NCBI GenBank assembly: GCA_039881145.1 | Contig: JAYKKI010000060.1 | Location: forward strand, 12,291,001 to 12,355,000 | Source: Druceiella hillmani | Lineage: Eukaryota > Arthropoda > Insecta > Lepidoptera > Hepialidae | DNA: 64,000 nucleotides | Direction: 5' to 3' | In this document: positions 48,754-64,000 of the stretch, in pieces | How the letters are laid out: every line of letters begins with the position of its first letter | How positions within the stretch are numbered: position 1 is the stretch's first letter | Notes under the pieces: generated by a model | Databases searched by the model: none | Seen by the model: only the letters and a program-made list of their open reading frames with translations | Told to the model about the DNA's origin: nothing | Position numbers and translations under genes: made by a program

Positions 48754-49690
48754 AAATGCGCTGGAGAGCCATGTACCATTTAGCGAATAACATGAATTTA
48801 GCGAATAAAATGAAACTTCGATCGCAAACTTGCCACCAAACCTGTATTCTTAAACATTAACTCATAAATGATCTATAAAGTTATTACATTCAAATAAATA
48901 TACTCCAACTTTTCCTTTCTAAGTAGTTTAAAGGTTTGATCGTTCCAGTCTGGACACAGAAAACTTTTGCGTCAAGCTAATCGGTCGTCTGGATTGCAAA
49001 GTGCTTTAATACTTATTATTTTCTGCACACAAATTTGAGTCTAATCCATGAATAGGTTCTTGAGCTAAATGATTATTTTCTCAGTAATATTTTATTTTTA
49101 TTTCCAAACTTTAATTATATTTTATTTTAAATAGATCGGTACCAAATTAGTTCGGATTATGAGTCTTTATGAAATCAATCACGTGTCCACCTCTACGTTA
49201 ATGAGAGCTGTATGGTTTTATAGGTAAATAAAATTACTGGATTCTTTTTAAGTTTCGCATGTGAACTGAAAGAGAGGTATATAAGGAAAACGATAAAAAA
49301 AAGTGTTTCTCGAAGTTTATATGAATTGGACCGCAAAAATGTGGCGATGGTTGTATATTTTAAAGTTTTTGACGTACTCCTGATATTTGAAAATCCTTGT
49401 GAGATATATTAATTGCTACATTTAACAATGAGAATTAAACGCTATGAAATTAATTTCGTTTTACCGAAATTAAAATTACTCTTGGTGAGAAAATTTTCGA
49501 GTTAAATAGTAAATTTATTAAGGTTAAACATCTTGAATATTTCTCAAAAATATTCTCGTGTTTTTGTTGATCAATTTCATGTTGATACAATAGGTGTTTA
49601 TATAATTTTTATATAATCATACAATTGATCATTTATATTTCATTCAGGGAAATGGAGTGACATTTTTTCCACTAGTTTTGTCATTCAATC
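48752..49690. repeat. Array modules c, d and f, degenerate copy
   Basis: c: 48760-49130 (TTTTGCGTCAAGCTAA; TTGAGTCTAATCCATGAAT). d is mostly deleted. f: 49250-49600 (GAAAGAGAGGTATATAAGG; TTAAACGCTATGAAATTAAT). The array stops here until 57.8 kb. Confidence 0.65.
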
Positions 49691-49692
49691 AC

Positions 49693-49730
<38 letters not shown>
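49691..49730. repeat. (TA)n microsatellite
   Basis: TA tract adjoining the long palindrome. Confidence 0.9.
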
Positions 49731-49733
<3 letters not shown>

Positions 49734-49782
49734 TTCAATGATTACATATATATATATATATATGTAATCATTGAACTAATAT
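49727..49782. other. 56 bp perfect palindrome centred on (TA)n
   Basis: ATATTAGTTCAATGATTACA at 49727 is followed by a TA core and then the exact reverse complement ending at 49782. The GTTCAATGATTAC arms are non-repetitive, so this is more than a TA tract. It marks the left edge of the island lacking array modules. Confidence 0.9.
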
Positions 49783-52527
49783 TTAAGTTTTTTTAACATT
49801 AAATGAAAATTTTTTCGCAACCCATGGTTATTATATCTATCAGTTCACTACAGTAAATGTGTAATATTTGAGATTTTTTAAGTTTGAGAATATACATAAA
49901 AAATTCAGGTATTAAAACGGCAGTACTAAGTCCTGATTATCTTATTTCAAAACTTATTTCAAAAAAATTTATTCAAAATGTATAAAATATACATTTGCTG
50001 AAATACTTGTCACTATTGTTATTTTAAATTTGTAATTATTATACTACACACTCAACAAACATAAAAACAGAATTGTTAGTAAAAAAAATTTAACAAGAGA
50101 GAAATTAAAATAGACACGGATTTAAAAATTCAAATAAATATGGCGTTCAAATATTTAGTTTATTTTATTTAAATATTTTTTAATTATAATTTTATAGATC
50201 CTCTCTATGTACATAACATTTCATATTTTTGAACTGATGAACAGTGAAATTTTCATTGTTGCTTAAATTCATTTGTTCCCATTTATTATTTTTAAATAAA
50301 CAAAATCATAAAATAAAGATTTAGATACACATTTTTTAAGTTGGTAGGATCGACGGTTTTGGTTAATTAAGTGACATACGTCAATTTTTAAAATGTTGTA
50401 TATTTTATTAATCTCTAATTTGACTTTTCCTCTTGTTATAGCTATTCATATTCATACATTTGTTAAATATATAGTATCCAATTATAAATTTAAGGTGAGG
50501 ATAGACAAACAAATATAATCAAAAACATAGGTATTGTACTAATTTTTTTAGCCAATTGGTTTTTCATAATAAAATAATTGCGATCGTGATTTATTTTCCA
50601 AAATTCGTTGTCCTTTGGGTGAATTCACACAAAAAGCAAAGTAAAAAAATCAATAAAATTCGTATTTTATTCCCAAACTCCACTGGTTTCAAAAGTAAAC
50701 GTGACAATTCAGGTAGGTAAATTATATTATCTGTGACAATATTTAGCAAGAGCCTTTAGATATTTCCATTTCTGCTACAGCAAGCGCTGAGGTCGATTTC
50801 TAACCCCTCTGTAGTTCGTATGCAGCCAATATGAACCATCATCATGACTTCACGCCACGATAGCGAATCGCAGTTGAGCTTTTCTTTTTTTTATTTGACG
50901 CTGACATTGTATATGGCAGTTGATGAGGCAGTGCAAAAAATTGGTAATGTAATTAAATTTAATTAGTAATTGACATAAAGTAGTTTTTTTTAATGCTTTC
51001 TTTTCTCTCTTTCCCTCTGACGTCAGCATGTTACTTTGGGAGGATGTTTGTCTGTAAATAGACACGAATAATTAAGAATGTGCAGACCACACGCGTGTAT
51101 TACATTTAATAATTCTTTTTATTTATTTAATACATCTTTATTTTATATTATTCTTAACTTGACTTCGTTTTGAATTTAATTTATTTTAGGCCGTAGTATT
51201 TTCAAAGTCTTAATAGATCTTTACATATGTAGTTGCTGGTCTTGGTACTAGCCACTTTCTAATACATTATGTTTGCTTCGAATTTGGTTTCCAATTTAAG
51301 TATATGTTAGTTAAGAGCAACGGTATTTTATTTACCCATGGTGGAACAGAGGAGGTATATGCGTTTAGAGTGATGATGGTCAGCCTCAAACTCATCTCCG
51401 CTCCTGATGCACATAGACGTCATTCAAGTGGAAATATCACAGCAAAGTTGGAATGAAAAAACTGTCATTATCGTTGTTTTTAACTATTGTTGGTCAGAAC
51501 TTTGTCTCCAAGCGATGACGATAGCCTATATAAAAAATTAAACACGTTTTTCTTTAAATCATATTTTTGGAAAAATTCACAAGCGGTACACAAATTATTC
51601 CGAAAACAATTACAAAGAACCATTAACAATTTACAACAAACCAAAATATTAATAGACTTCTTTGCCATACTAAGTGATTTCATCTTTTAAGAAAACATTT
51701 CTTTAAAATCAACTAAAAATCAGTATTTCAAAAACATGTTTTTTTTCTTTCAAACACTGGTATTTTGCCTAAAATTCATAAAATAAACAAATCTTTTAAG
51801 TTTTCTTAATTTCAGATAATGGAGCATCAAAAAATCATCTTTTGGATGATTTTTCCATTTCCATTCGGACTTCGAATTGCTCCATTATGTTTTTTTAAAT
51901 AATTAAATAGTCGTAACTGAAAGTTTTAATTTGTTAATAAGAAAATTGAGAAGTCAAAGCGACGTTACAGATTACCAGGGTAATTAAAAGAATAACAAAA
52001 AATAAAAATTTACACCTTTTCGGACACTTATTTGTTTACTTATCTGCCATCAGACTGTTACTTTTAAGACAATTATTACTAAAGCAACAATGCCCTAGCA
52101 AAATTGCGAAAAAGTTTCTTGACTCGGACCAAGTGTCTCTAAATTAGTTTTAATATGTAAAATATTACTCGTCAGTATTAATTTAAGCGAGATCAGTTGA
52201 CAATGATTTCAGGTTTTTTTCTCATTATTTATAAAAGTAAATCAAATGTTATATGTTACTTCACAAAACCAAAGATATTAAAAGTGTCATAAAAATAATT
52301 TGAAGTATTTTTTTGTCGAATACATACATTAGTAACTCTCTTCAGTTCTCGTTCTTAGCCATGTGGCTAAGGTACAAAAAAAGGAGAAGTAAGTTTTTTG
52401 ACATGTCAGAATGGTGTTTTCTTTTAAATCGCCGTGAAATAAACCTACAATAAAACACGTCGATATACTTTTTGGGCCAAACGTTAAATATTTTACTGAG
52501 AATTTTGTAAACATAAAATTGTTTCCA
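49783..52527. other. Island without array modules, left part
   Basis: No array module and no identifiable gene. Two less AT-rich patches, 50740-50880 and 51330-51530, contain short open frames (minus 50850-51065; plus 51487-51690, starting MLVRTLSPSDDDSLYKKLN) with no recognised family. Exons of a host gene are possible here but unsupported. Confidence 0.4.
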
Positions 52528-52613
52528 ATAATATTTATCAAATCAGATCTTACTTATGAATAACATGAGTATACATGTTATTCATAAATAAGATCTGATT
52601 TGATAAATATTAT
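52528..52613. other. Long hairpin: 40 bp arms, 6-base loop
   Basis: Left arm 52528-52567 and right arm 52574-52613 are reverse complements with a single mismatch (ACTTATG versus ATTTATG), and the loop is AGTATA. Arm words include AAATCAGATCTTA and GAATAACATG. The near-perfect pairing over 40 bp implies a recent inverted duplication, a small foldback transposon, or a selected RNA hairpin. Confidence 0.92.
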
Positions 52614-57040
<4,427 letters not shown>

Positions 57041-57137
57041 TAAATATTACTGTTACAATATGTGTAGTATAAAGAAGTTTTTAATTATACGTTAATCACA
57101 GACTAGTCTTTAAATAATATATGTGAAAAAATTACCG

Positions 57138-57207
57138 CTGGTCGGTCTTCATACGAACTATTTTAATTGGCCACTGGTCGGTCCAAATTAAAATAGTTCG
57201 TATGAAG
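57138..57207. other. Hairpin with 22-25 bp arms and a repeated loop word
   Basis: CTTCATACGAACTATTTTAA (from 57147) pairs with TTAAAATAGTTCGTATGAAG (ending 57207), with a one-base bulge near the loop. CTGGTCGGT stands just outside the left arm (57138-57146) and again in the loop (57174-57182). The layout suggests a small template-switch inverted duplication or a foldback element. Confidence 0.88.
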
Positions 57208-57767
<560 letters not shown>

Positions 57768-59690
57768 ATACCAGCTCTAATAAAGAAATGATCTTTTTTC
57801 TAGCGAACAATATTCATATTTAACTATTTTTCTGCTAGAGGAATCCTAAACACTACATCCGTGTTGAAAATAAGTCTTGCTGTTTTAAAAATAACATATA
57901 GGTTTTGATGATTCGTTAGTGACTGATTATGCAAGCCACCAAATGTGATGGTTTTGCAGTCAAATATCCCGGAAAGTAAAATAGACACATACTCGATATT
58001 CTGCTTTTTCTTTGTTTCATTATGGGAAATCATCTTGTGATTATTGAAATTGCGAATAGATGGCACTCTATAATTCTATGACTTTTTAATCAAAAATTCT
58101 ATTTGTTTAAAATTTTCAGAGTACCGGTGTAATTCACAAAAATGAAGAAATTGTCAAGATAAATTTATTTTGTAAAAATTCATCAGACAATTTCAAAATA
58201 CCAAGTTACAAGTATAATTAAATAACGAACGGACAACATTTACAAGTTACTAAATTATATTCCTTTGGTTATAGAATATGGGAGTTAGTAATATTTTACA
58301 TAACATATGATAATATTTTTTTCATTTTAATATTTGATTAACGTGACTACTTTTTCTAGGATACAAGATTTTTATACGTTTCCTTGATATGTATTTTGGT
58401 ACATCCTTCAACGATTTACTGTGTCAAGTTTTTTACATGTGTAATTCGTATATGAAAATGTGTATACCATTTTCATATATAAACGCACTTTGACTAAAAA
58501 GTCAGACTAAATAGTATCAGTATACTTTAATCTTTAGTGAACCAGTTGTATTCACAAATAAATAAATTATTAAATATTATATTAAGTGGGCCATTCAAAA
58601 AAATAGGTTTTCAATATCAAAGGCTTCTACTTTTTTTAACGTAAAATTAGATATCTTGCTCATGTCATCTCGCAATTTCTCTGAATGTTGTTTACATATG
58701 TTTGATTGAATTTGAATTGTAAACATATGTTGGCATTAATTTGCCCATTATTACACTATAAGCAGATTTCAACGTGATATTTTGTATAACCGTCTTGTTA
58801 TAAAATTAGGTTGTGTTTTAATTGTCATACATAAGTTGGAGTTAAAAGCTAACTATAAATTAACATTTCAATTAGACGAACTATACTTTAGCAAAGAGTG
58901 TAGCAGTTTGCCTTGCAGCAAAACCTAAGTATATATATACTTAATGCGCACGAGCGGCATTCAGCGGTAAATATAAAGGCGTAATATAACAAATAGCAAT
59001 CGAAACTGTTCACCAAACTAGTCCTGTTAAATATTAACTCCTAAAAATATTTAACTTCCAAGAAATAAATTTGAACTTTTTCTTTACAAGTAGTGTAAAT
59101 ATTTGATCTTTCTTCTTTGGTTATAGAAACTTTTTGTGTCAAGTTAAATCTGAACTCTAACTTTGCTTTAAAACTGATTATTCGTAACAGAGAAATTTGC
59201 GCCTAATTTATAACTAAGCCAATATCAAATATCATTTTCTAACCAATATTTTATTTTCACTTCCAAATTCTCATTGAATTTATATTTCATTTCGATCCGA
59301 ATAATTTATTTCTTATCTAACACCAAGAGCAACGAATAGAATTATTTCAAAGTTTTATTTAAATCGATTGAAAATCGAAATAATATGAAAGATATTTTAC
59401 TAAATGTATAATAATGCATTAGAAATAAATTGAAAAGTTTAAAATCTTACAATAATAACATCTTTTAAAATTACCTGACGACGTGTTTTGAATTTTTAGG
59501 GTGCGCAATTCAAAATATTTATTATTATTACGGGAGGAAAAAAGCATAACTTTTATTAAATCACTTACGTGTCCACCTGTATGTTAACAACAGTCGTATT
59601 TTTTTCCAAATTTGGTGAAAAAATTTTGGATAGAGTGGAAGTATATCTGAATAGTTCAATATTAAAAAATATGCATATCAAAATTAGGAG
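57768..59690. repeat. Array modules m, a, b, c and d, fifth copy
   Basis: m: 57780-57880. a: 57890-58060 (GATGGTTTTGCAGTCAAATA). b: 58100-58880 (GGATACAAGATTTTTATACG; AAACTTTAATCTTTAGTGAA). c: 58900-59230 (CAGAGAAATTTGCGCCTAAT). d: 59240-59690 (TTTAGGGTGCGCAATTC). This is the least interrupted copy of this half of the unit. Confidence 0.8.
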
Positions 59691-59694
59691 AGGG

Positions 59695-59734
59695 TTAGGT
59701 TAGGTTAGGTTAGGCTAAGTTAGATTAGGTTAGG
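59695..59734 (+). repeat. Interstitial TTAGG telomere-type array
   Basis: Eight consecutive 5-base units: four TTAGG, then CTAAG and TTAGA, then two TTAGG. TTAGG is the ancestral arthropod telomere repeat. The array interrupts module d/f: the flanks GGAGAG and GATGCTTTAG align with copies at 30560 and 43570, which lack it. Confidence 0.92.
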
Positions 59735-59739
59735 TTGAT

Positions 59740-60221
59740 GCTTTAGTCATTGGACTTTTTTTAAATTTTATATATTAATTGAAAAATAGATTTACAGGTA
59801 TGGCAATAATTGGCATTCTGTACATTCTATGTATCCCTTCTAGAAACGCTTTTTTGGAATTGAGAAAAACAACTTTTCAAGAAGTTTATATAATGTTAAT
59901 CGCAACAATATGGTGATGATTCTAAATTTTATTGACTTTGAAATGCTCCTGATCTTTTAACGACTTTGAAAGATATATTAATTGATATATTTAATGAATA
60001 AAAAAATAAACGCGATGAAGTCAATTTTGTTTTATTGAGATTACATTTACTCTCAGTAAAATAAAATTTTCAAGTTAAAAATTAATTTCTTTTTGTTAAA
60101 TAATCTAAATAGTTCACAAATGTATTCTTCTTCATTTTGAAATGTGCTATAGGTGTTTAGACAAATCTTATAAAAATTATAATTGACAAGTATATGTACG
60201 TGATTATATATATATATATAC

Positions 60222-60281
<60 letters not shown>

Positions 60282-61510
60282 CAATAACCCACAAGAAAAA
60301 GTTTAACGCAGAAGCGACGCAACGTAATATTATCATCCACTTGACTTTGTCAAACAACTTCCACTCAAGTGCTACGTGACAGTATGTACATACGTGAGTA
60401 ATTACTATAATAAATTTATTTATACATTATATAATAGTTAGCTTGTTTTAACATTAAGATATAAATACTTGATTTAATCAAGTTATCCCATAGTTATATT
60501 GTTTATAATATTATTACGGAATTATTACTTCCAAGGGGATAAATCGACACATTAATTAACCGGCATTTATTATTATAAGGGTAGATTAATAATTCTTGTA
60601 AAGCTTTTCACAATATTATTTATAAAATGAATTTAAAAAAAATTAGTTCTGTTAGAGAATGTTTGAAAACAATACCATGACATATATTATTGCTATAATT
60701 TCCATTAAATCAAAAAGTGCATTGATTGAGTCATTACTTGCCGTTTTGATCAGTTAATTACATGGACGTAGAATAATGATTTCCTTAATCTTTTATACAA
60801 TATTTACAAGTCAATAGTTATTATTGAACATATTTTTCCAAGCATGTAAATACTTACTATTTACACAGTATGGTTGTTCTAAAACATTTTCAAGACTGTT
60901 ACAACTTCTAGTAGGAGTAGGGAGATGGGGAAAAAGAGGGTGATATCGAATCTTAATGGCAAAACGATTAATTCCGGTTAACGTCCAATAATGAGATAGA
61001 TGTCTTCATTGCGTTCAGAGTAAATTAGTGTTAATTTTACGATACTTGGTGTATTAAAGCTAGCAATCTAGAAGATTGCAATGTTATTTTGTTTCATAAT
61101 AATTAAGACGGAGAGAAAAGGTGTAATGAAGTAAACTACATGTTTCGGAGCAAAAAATGTATTTATGATAAGCGAGAGATATACATAATAATGATTTTCC
61201 TAATGAATGGTGTTTAAGTGTAAGCTATCCAAGGCAAAAGAATATGCTTAAAATTATTTACGTAAACTAGATAAAAATAGTATTAAATGATATCGATAAA
61301 TAATAGTGGATGAGAACTCAAATTCATATCGATAATTGCTCTCTAGGCTGATATTACCCTAACCCACCATTTCACTCACGAATAGGACTTCCTGCTGTTG
61401 TGGTACTTTTTTACAGGTAAGAACACGTGGAAGTTCGCAATTCGAAGCTCTTGTATTCCTCTATGTGTGTACACCGATTACACCGTAATGACTACATAAA
61501 TTTAATAAAA
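59740..61510. repeat. Array modules f, h, i and j, last copy
   Basis: f: 59790-60190 (GGCAATAATTGGCATTCTGT). (TA)n: 60204-60281. h: 60290-60600. i: 60790-61100 with purine tract 60911-60940. j: 61270-61500. Module o is almost deleted between h and i. The array ends in or just after j. Confidence 0.8.
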
Positions 61511-61720
61511 CTTTTGAAACAAAATTATTTTACGCGGCTTGCAAGTAGAGCAAGCTTGCAGAAATGGTCACGTAAGGAAGAAGCGTTATGCCCCCTCAAA
61601 GCGACCTTACTCTCTTTCTCTTTCTATTATATAATGTATGCGTGTGTGTGTTCGTGCGAGTATCGACATTCGAGCAGCAAGCATTGTGCACGGTTAGCTG
61701 TGTAACCCCAATTCTAAACA
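61511..61720. other. Less AT-rich patch after the array
   Basis: GCTTGCAAGTAGAGCAAGCTTGCA and CCCCCTCAAAGCGACCTTAC stand out from the surroundings. The plus frame 61427-61705 (92 residues) crosses from module j into this patch, ends CARLAV, and has no recognised domain. Confidence 0.3.
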
Positions 61721-62631
61721 CGTGCTAATATTATTTAAACTTATTTTTTATTATTCTACTGCTTTTCTATTGTAAGCCAACTATCTGCCAATCCATTTCC
61801 AATTCGGTATATATTTATTTGCATTATAAATTAAAAATTATTACTATATGATTTACTAAACATTAAAAATATATAAATTAGAAAAAAGTTTCTGCATATT
61901 CATATATTTTCATTACTACTTTATTATATATTAAATACTTTAAAATATTAAATTACAATAAATTGTCAGCATATTCATTTATTTTTATTAATTAAACTTT
62001 ATTCAAATTGTTTCAGTAAATTTAACAATTCATTACATTCATTTAAATTTTTGAAATATTCAAATTTAAAACAAAATGATTAAAAAAAAAATATATGTTG
62101 AATTTTTGATTTGACTGAATTAAATTATGGCAGTAATGTTAAATTTACTTGATTTAATAAATAAATTTTAAAAGAAAAAAAATAATCTTAAATTTAACTA
62201 CGTTTTGAAATAAAAAAAAAATAATTAAGTATAAACTTAATCAGTCAGTGATTTATTAAAGAATTAAAACCGTAAAATGGGAAAAAAATTAATAGGTAGA
62301 AATATAAAATTAAATATTAAAATTAACTTTAAATTTAACTTAATTTTGAAATAGTAAAATAAAAATATTTTAATTTTCAAATGCTTAAATTTTTATTTAA
62401 TTAAATTTGAAATCAATTTTAACATGAAATGTTATTATTCTAAAAATTTATTTCTTTTATTTCATCAAACAATCTAAATAAAGTTTAATTAACAATGAAA
62501 ATAAATAATTATAATGACAATTTACTGTAATTTATTAATTTTAAGTATTTTGTTACTGTTTTTTTTAGTTCACACGGGACATATCGTGTCATCATTGCAA
62601 TTTTATAATAAAAAGTCGAGAAACAGAAACT
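61721..62631. other. Extremely AT-rich spacer
   Basis: Long runs built from AATTTAAA, TTAATTAA and poly(A) or poly(T) words, with almost no G or C over several hundred bases. No frame or repeat unit is recognised. Confidence 0.6.
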
Positions 62632-63780
62632 GCAGCAAGTGCAAATAATGCAAGCTTAGAAAAGTAACCTAATAATCTTCTTCTATTTCAATACACTTCT
62701 TACATTTATTAAAAAGGTCTTTAAACCAGGTCAAAAAATATTCGCCGTTTTTTTCTTCCAAATGTTCGTTTACAGCTGTCTTCATTTCTTCATCACTGGA
62801 AAATCTCCGTCTCAGCAGGTCTTTTTTAAAATTTTAAAAGAGAAAATAATTGCTAGGGGTCAAGTCTGGACTGTAGGGTGGGTGATTAATTTCTTCAAAT
62901 TCTGTCGCAGCAAGGGCACGCCTTGTAACTCGCGCAGTATGGACGGGTGCATTGTCTTGCAAAAACAGGACTCCCTTCGCCAGTTTGCCTCTCCTTTTCT
63001 CAACAACCACTTTTGGTCAACAATGGAACGTAATAGTTTTTGTTCATTGTAGTATTTTTAGGAAGGTAGTCGATGAACAAAATTCCTTCACAATCCCAAG
63101 AAACGGTGGCCATGAGCTTGGACGCCAATCTTTCCACTTTGAACGTCTGTGACTGCTTTTCTCTTTTCTATCCACTGCATTGACTCTTGTTTTGATTCCA
63201 AATCGTACTGTCGAAGCTTGTCCAGCGGCGTGAGTATTTTCGGCACCCATCGCCCGCACACTTTTTCATGTGCAAAGGATTATGCAAAATGTCGCCGATT
63301 TATTCCATGCTAATGCCTATAGCTTCAGCTATCTTCCACAACTTGATTCGCCTATCTTCGAGAACATGTTTTTTGACTTTTTCAATGTTTTCTCCGGTAA
63401 CAGTTTTGTTTGAGCGTCCCGACCTGGGACCATCTTTGAGCGACTCCCTGCCTTGTTTGAACTTTCGGCTCCAATATTTTACGGTCGCAAATGAAGATGC
63501 AGACTTCTCATCAACAGCTCATATCTCTTTAAGTATTTCCGGCGGCGTTTTGTTCTTCTTTGTTAGGAATTTTATGACAGCTCTATACTCCAATTTCTTG
63601 CAAAGTGCGGATAATTCGGACATGGTAACGTTTATGGTTCCGCTACTAAAAGTGTAATGATGCTAATGACATGAAACTTGACATTTATATTTCTTTGGAT
63701 ACCTGCAATTAGTGATATGTTGCAGGAGTTATCAGTAATACTTAAAGGTACTTAGCCTCAAATTTGTCAGCCGCCTTTCG
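62632..63780 (-). mobile_element. mariner element, nearly full length, inactive
   Basis: Transposase remnant flanked by candidate terminal repeats. Read inward, the right end is CTGACAAATTTGAGGCTAAG followed by TACCT (63771-63747). The left end, also read inward, is GCAAATAATGCAAGCTTAG followed by AAAAGTAACCT (62641-62670). They share CAAAT, GCTTAG/GCTAAG and (T/A)ACCT in the same order, consistent with a decayed pair. Exact outer ends and the TA target are not certain. Confidence 0.6.
62668..63623 (-). pseudogene. mariner transposase, frameshifted, catalytic residues lost
   Basis: It starts at ATG 63623-63621 with MSELSALCKKLEYRAVIKFL. A stop follows at 63521-63519 after TPPEILKEI. The first helix-turn-helix and linker are then recognisable (VKYWSRKFKQ near 63475; GPRSGRSNKT near 63420), followed by LHMKKVCGRWVPKILTPLDK near 63250, the WVPHELT-type block. 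After MQWIEK the segment expected to hold the first catalytic Asp (TGDE-x-W) is absent. Later parts are in shifted frames: VSWDCEGILFIDYLPK near 63090, QDNAPVHTARVTRRALAA near 62960 with the second Asp, and HPPYSPDLTPSNYFLF near 62870. The third position, at D34 spacing, is Asn. The reading ends near 62668. Confidence 0.82.
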
Positions 63781-64000
63781 TCATACAATTATTTACTGTT
63801 GACATAAATTTAATATACATGTGATTCGAGTGTTTACTATTTACTATTTACATGCATTACAGAGAAATAACAGTGAAATCATATGCTCAGCTTCAAAGAG
63901 TATCGAAAGAGAAAAAAAAATCTGAAATAAACTTCCGAGTGCGATAAAAATACTAAAAACAAACGCTCAATGTCAACAACAATTCCGGCTAAATCAAAAA
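63781..64000. other. AT-rich end of window
   Basis: No feature recognised. Confidence 0.5.

Noticed and set aside
51480..51690. Overlapping 67-residue frames on both strands
   Set aside because: Neither shows a family pattern. I note the patch as less AT-rich but do not call a gene.
62762..63657. Plus-strand frames of 66-129 residues
   Set aside because: They are shadows of the minus-strand mariner transposase; the minus strand carries the family motifs.

Overview
This is a non-coding, strongly AT-rich eukaryotic window, most likely from an insect or another arthropod. The evidence is the kind of mobile DNA present: mariner, piggyBac-like, Helitron, RTE-like LINE and gypsy/errantivirus-like LTR remnants. 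A short interstitial array of the arthropod telomere repeat TTAGG (59695-59734) supports this. I found no intact host gene, tRNA or rRNA. Every recognisable protein-coding stretch is a decayed transposon gene, apart from two unidentified coding-like stretches (3267-3469 minus and 44412-44712 plus).

Left part (1-21 kb): two related ends of a piggyBac-like element (1-477 and 1981-2457, both ending at TTAA), a partly duplicated exon-like stretch, local tandem duplications (185 bp and 60 bp periods), a mariner N-terminal fragment (about 10.57-10.83 kb), a satellite of about eight monomers of roughly 200 bp (about 16.6-18.3 kb), and otherwise featureless AT-rich DNA.

Middle and right part (21-61.5 kb): the main structure is a decayed mosaic array. 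A set of non-coding modules, here named n, o, i, j, k, l/m, a, b, c, d, f and h, recurs in nearly the same order. Piecing together the least interrupted copies gives a unit of roughly 4.6 kb. The array is interrupted by mobile DNA: a Helitron cluster with a PIF1-type helicase remnant (27.3-29.3 kb), an errantivirus-like LTR element inserted in a GT-rich simple repeat (32.19-37.69 kb), a complete 420 bp non-autonomous Helitron (39526-39945), and a 5'-truncated mariner (42660-43138). One module block is inverted (23.7-25.3 kb), one copy carries the TTAGG insertion, and 49.8-57.1 kb is an island with no module copies that I could recognise. Long (TA)n tracts recur at module junctions.

Right end (61.5-64 kb): a very AT-rich stretch, then a nearly full-length but broken mariner on the minus strand (about 62.64-63.78 kb).

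Nothing here forms an operon or pathway. The window reads as repeat-rich intergenic or heterochromatin-like DNA built by segmental duplication and repeated transposon insertion. Module boundaries were found by reading, not by alignment, and are good to a few tens of bases.
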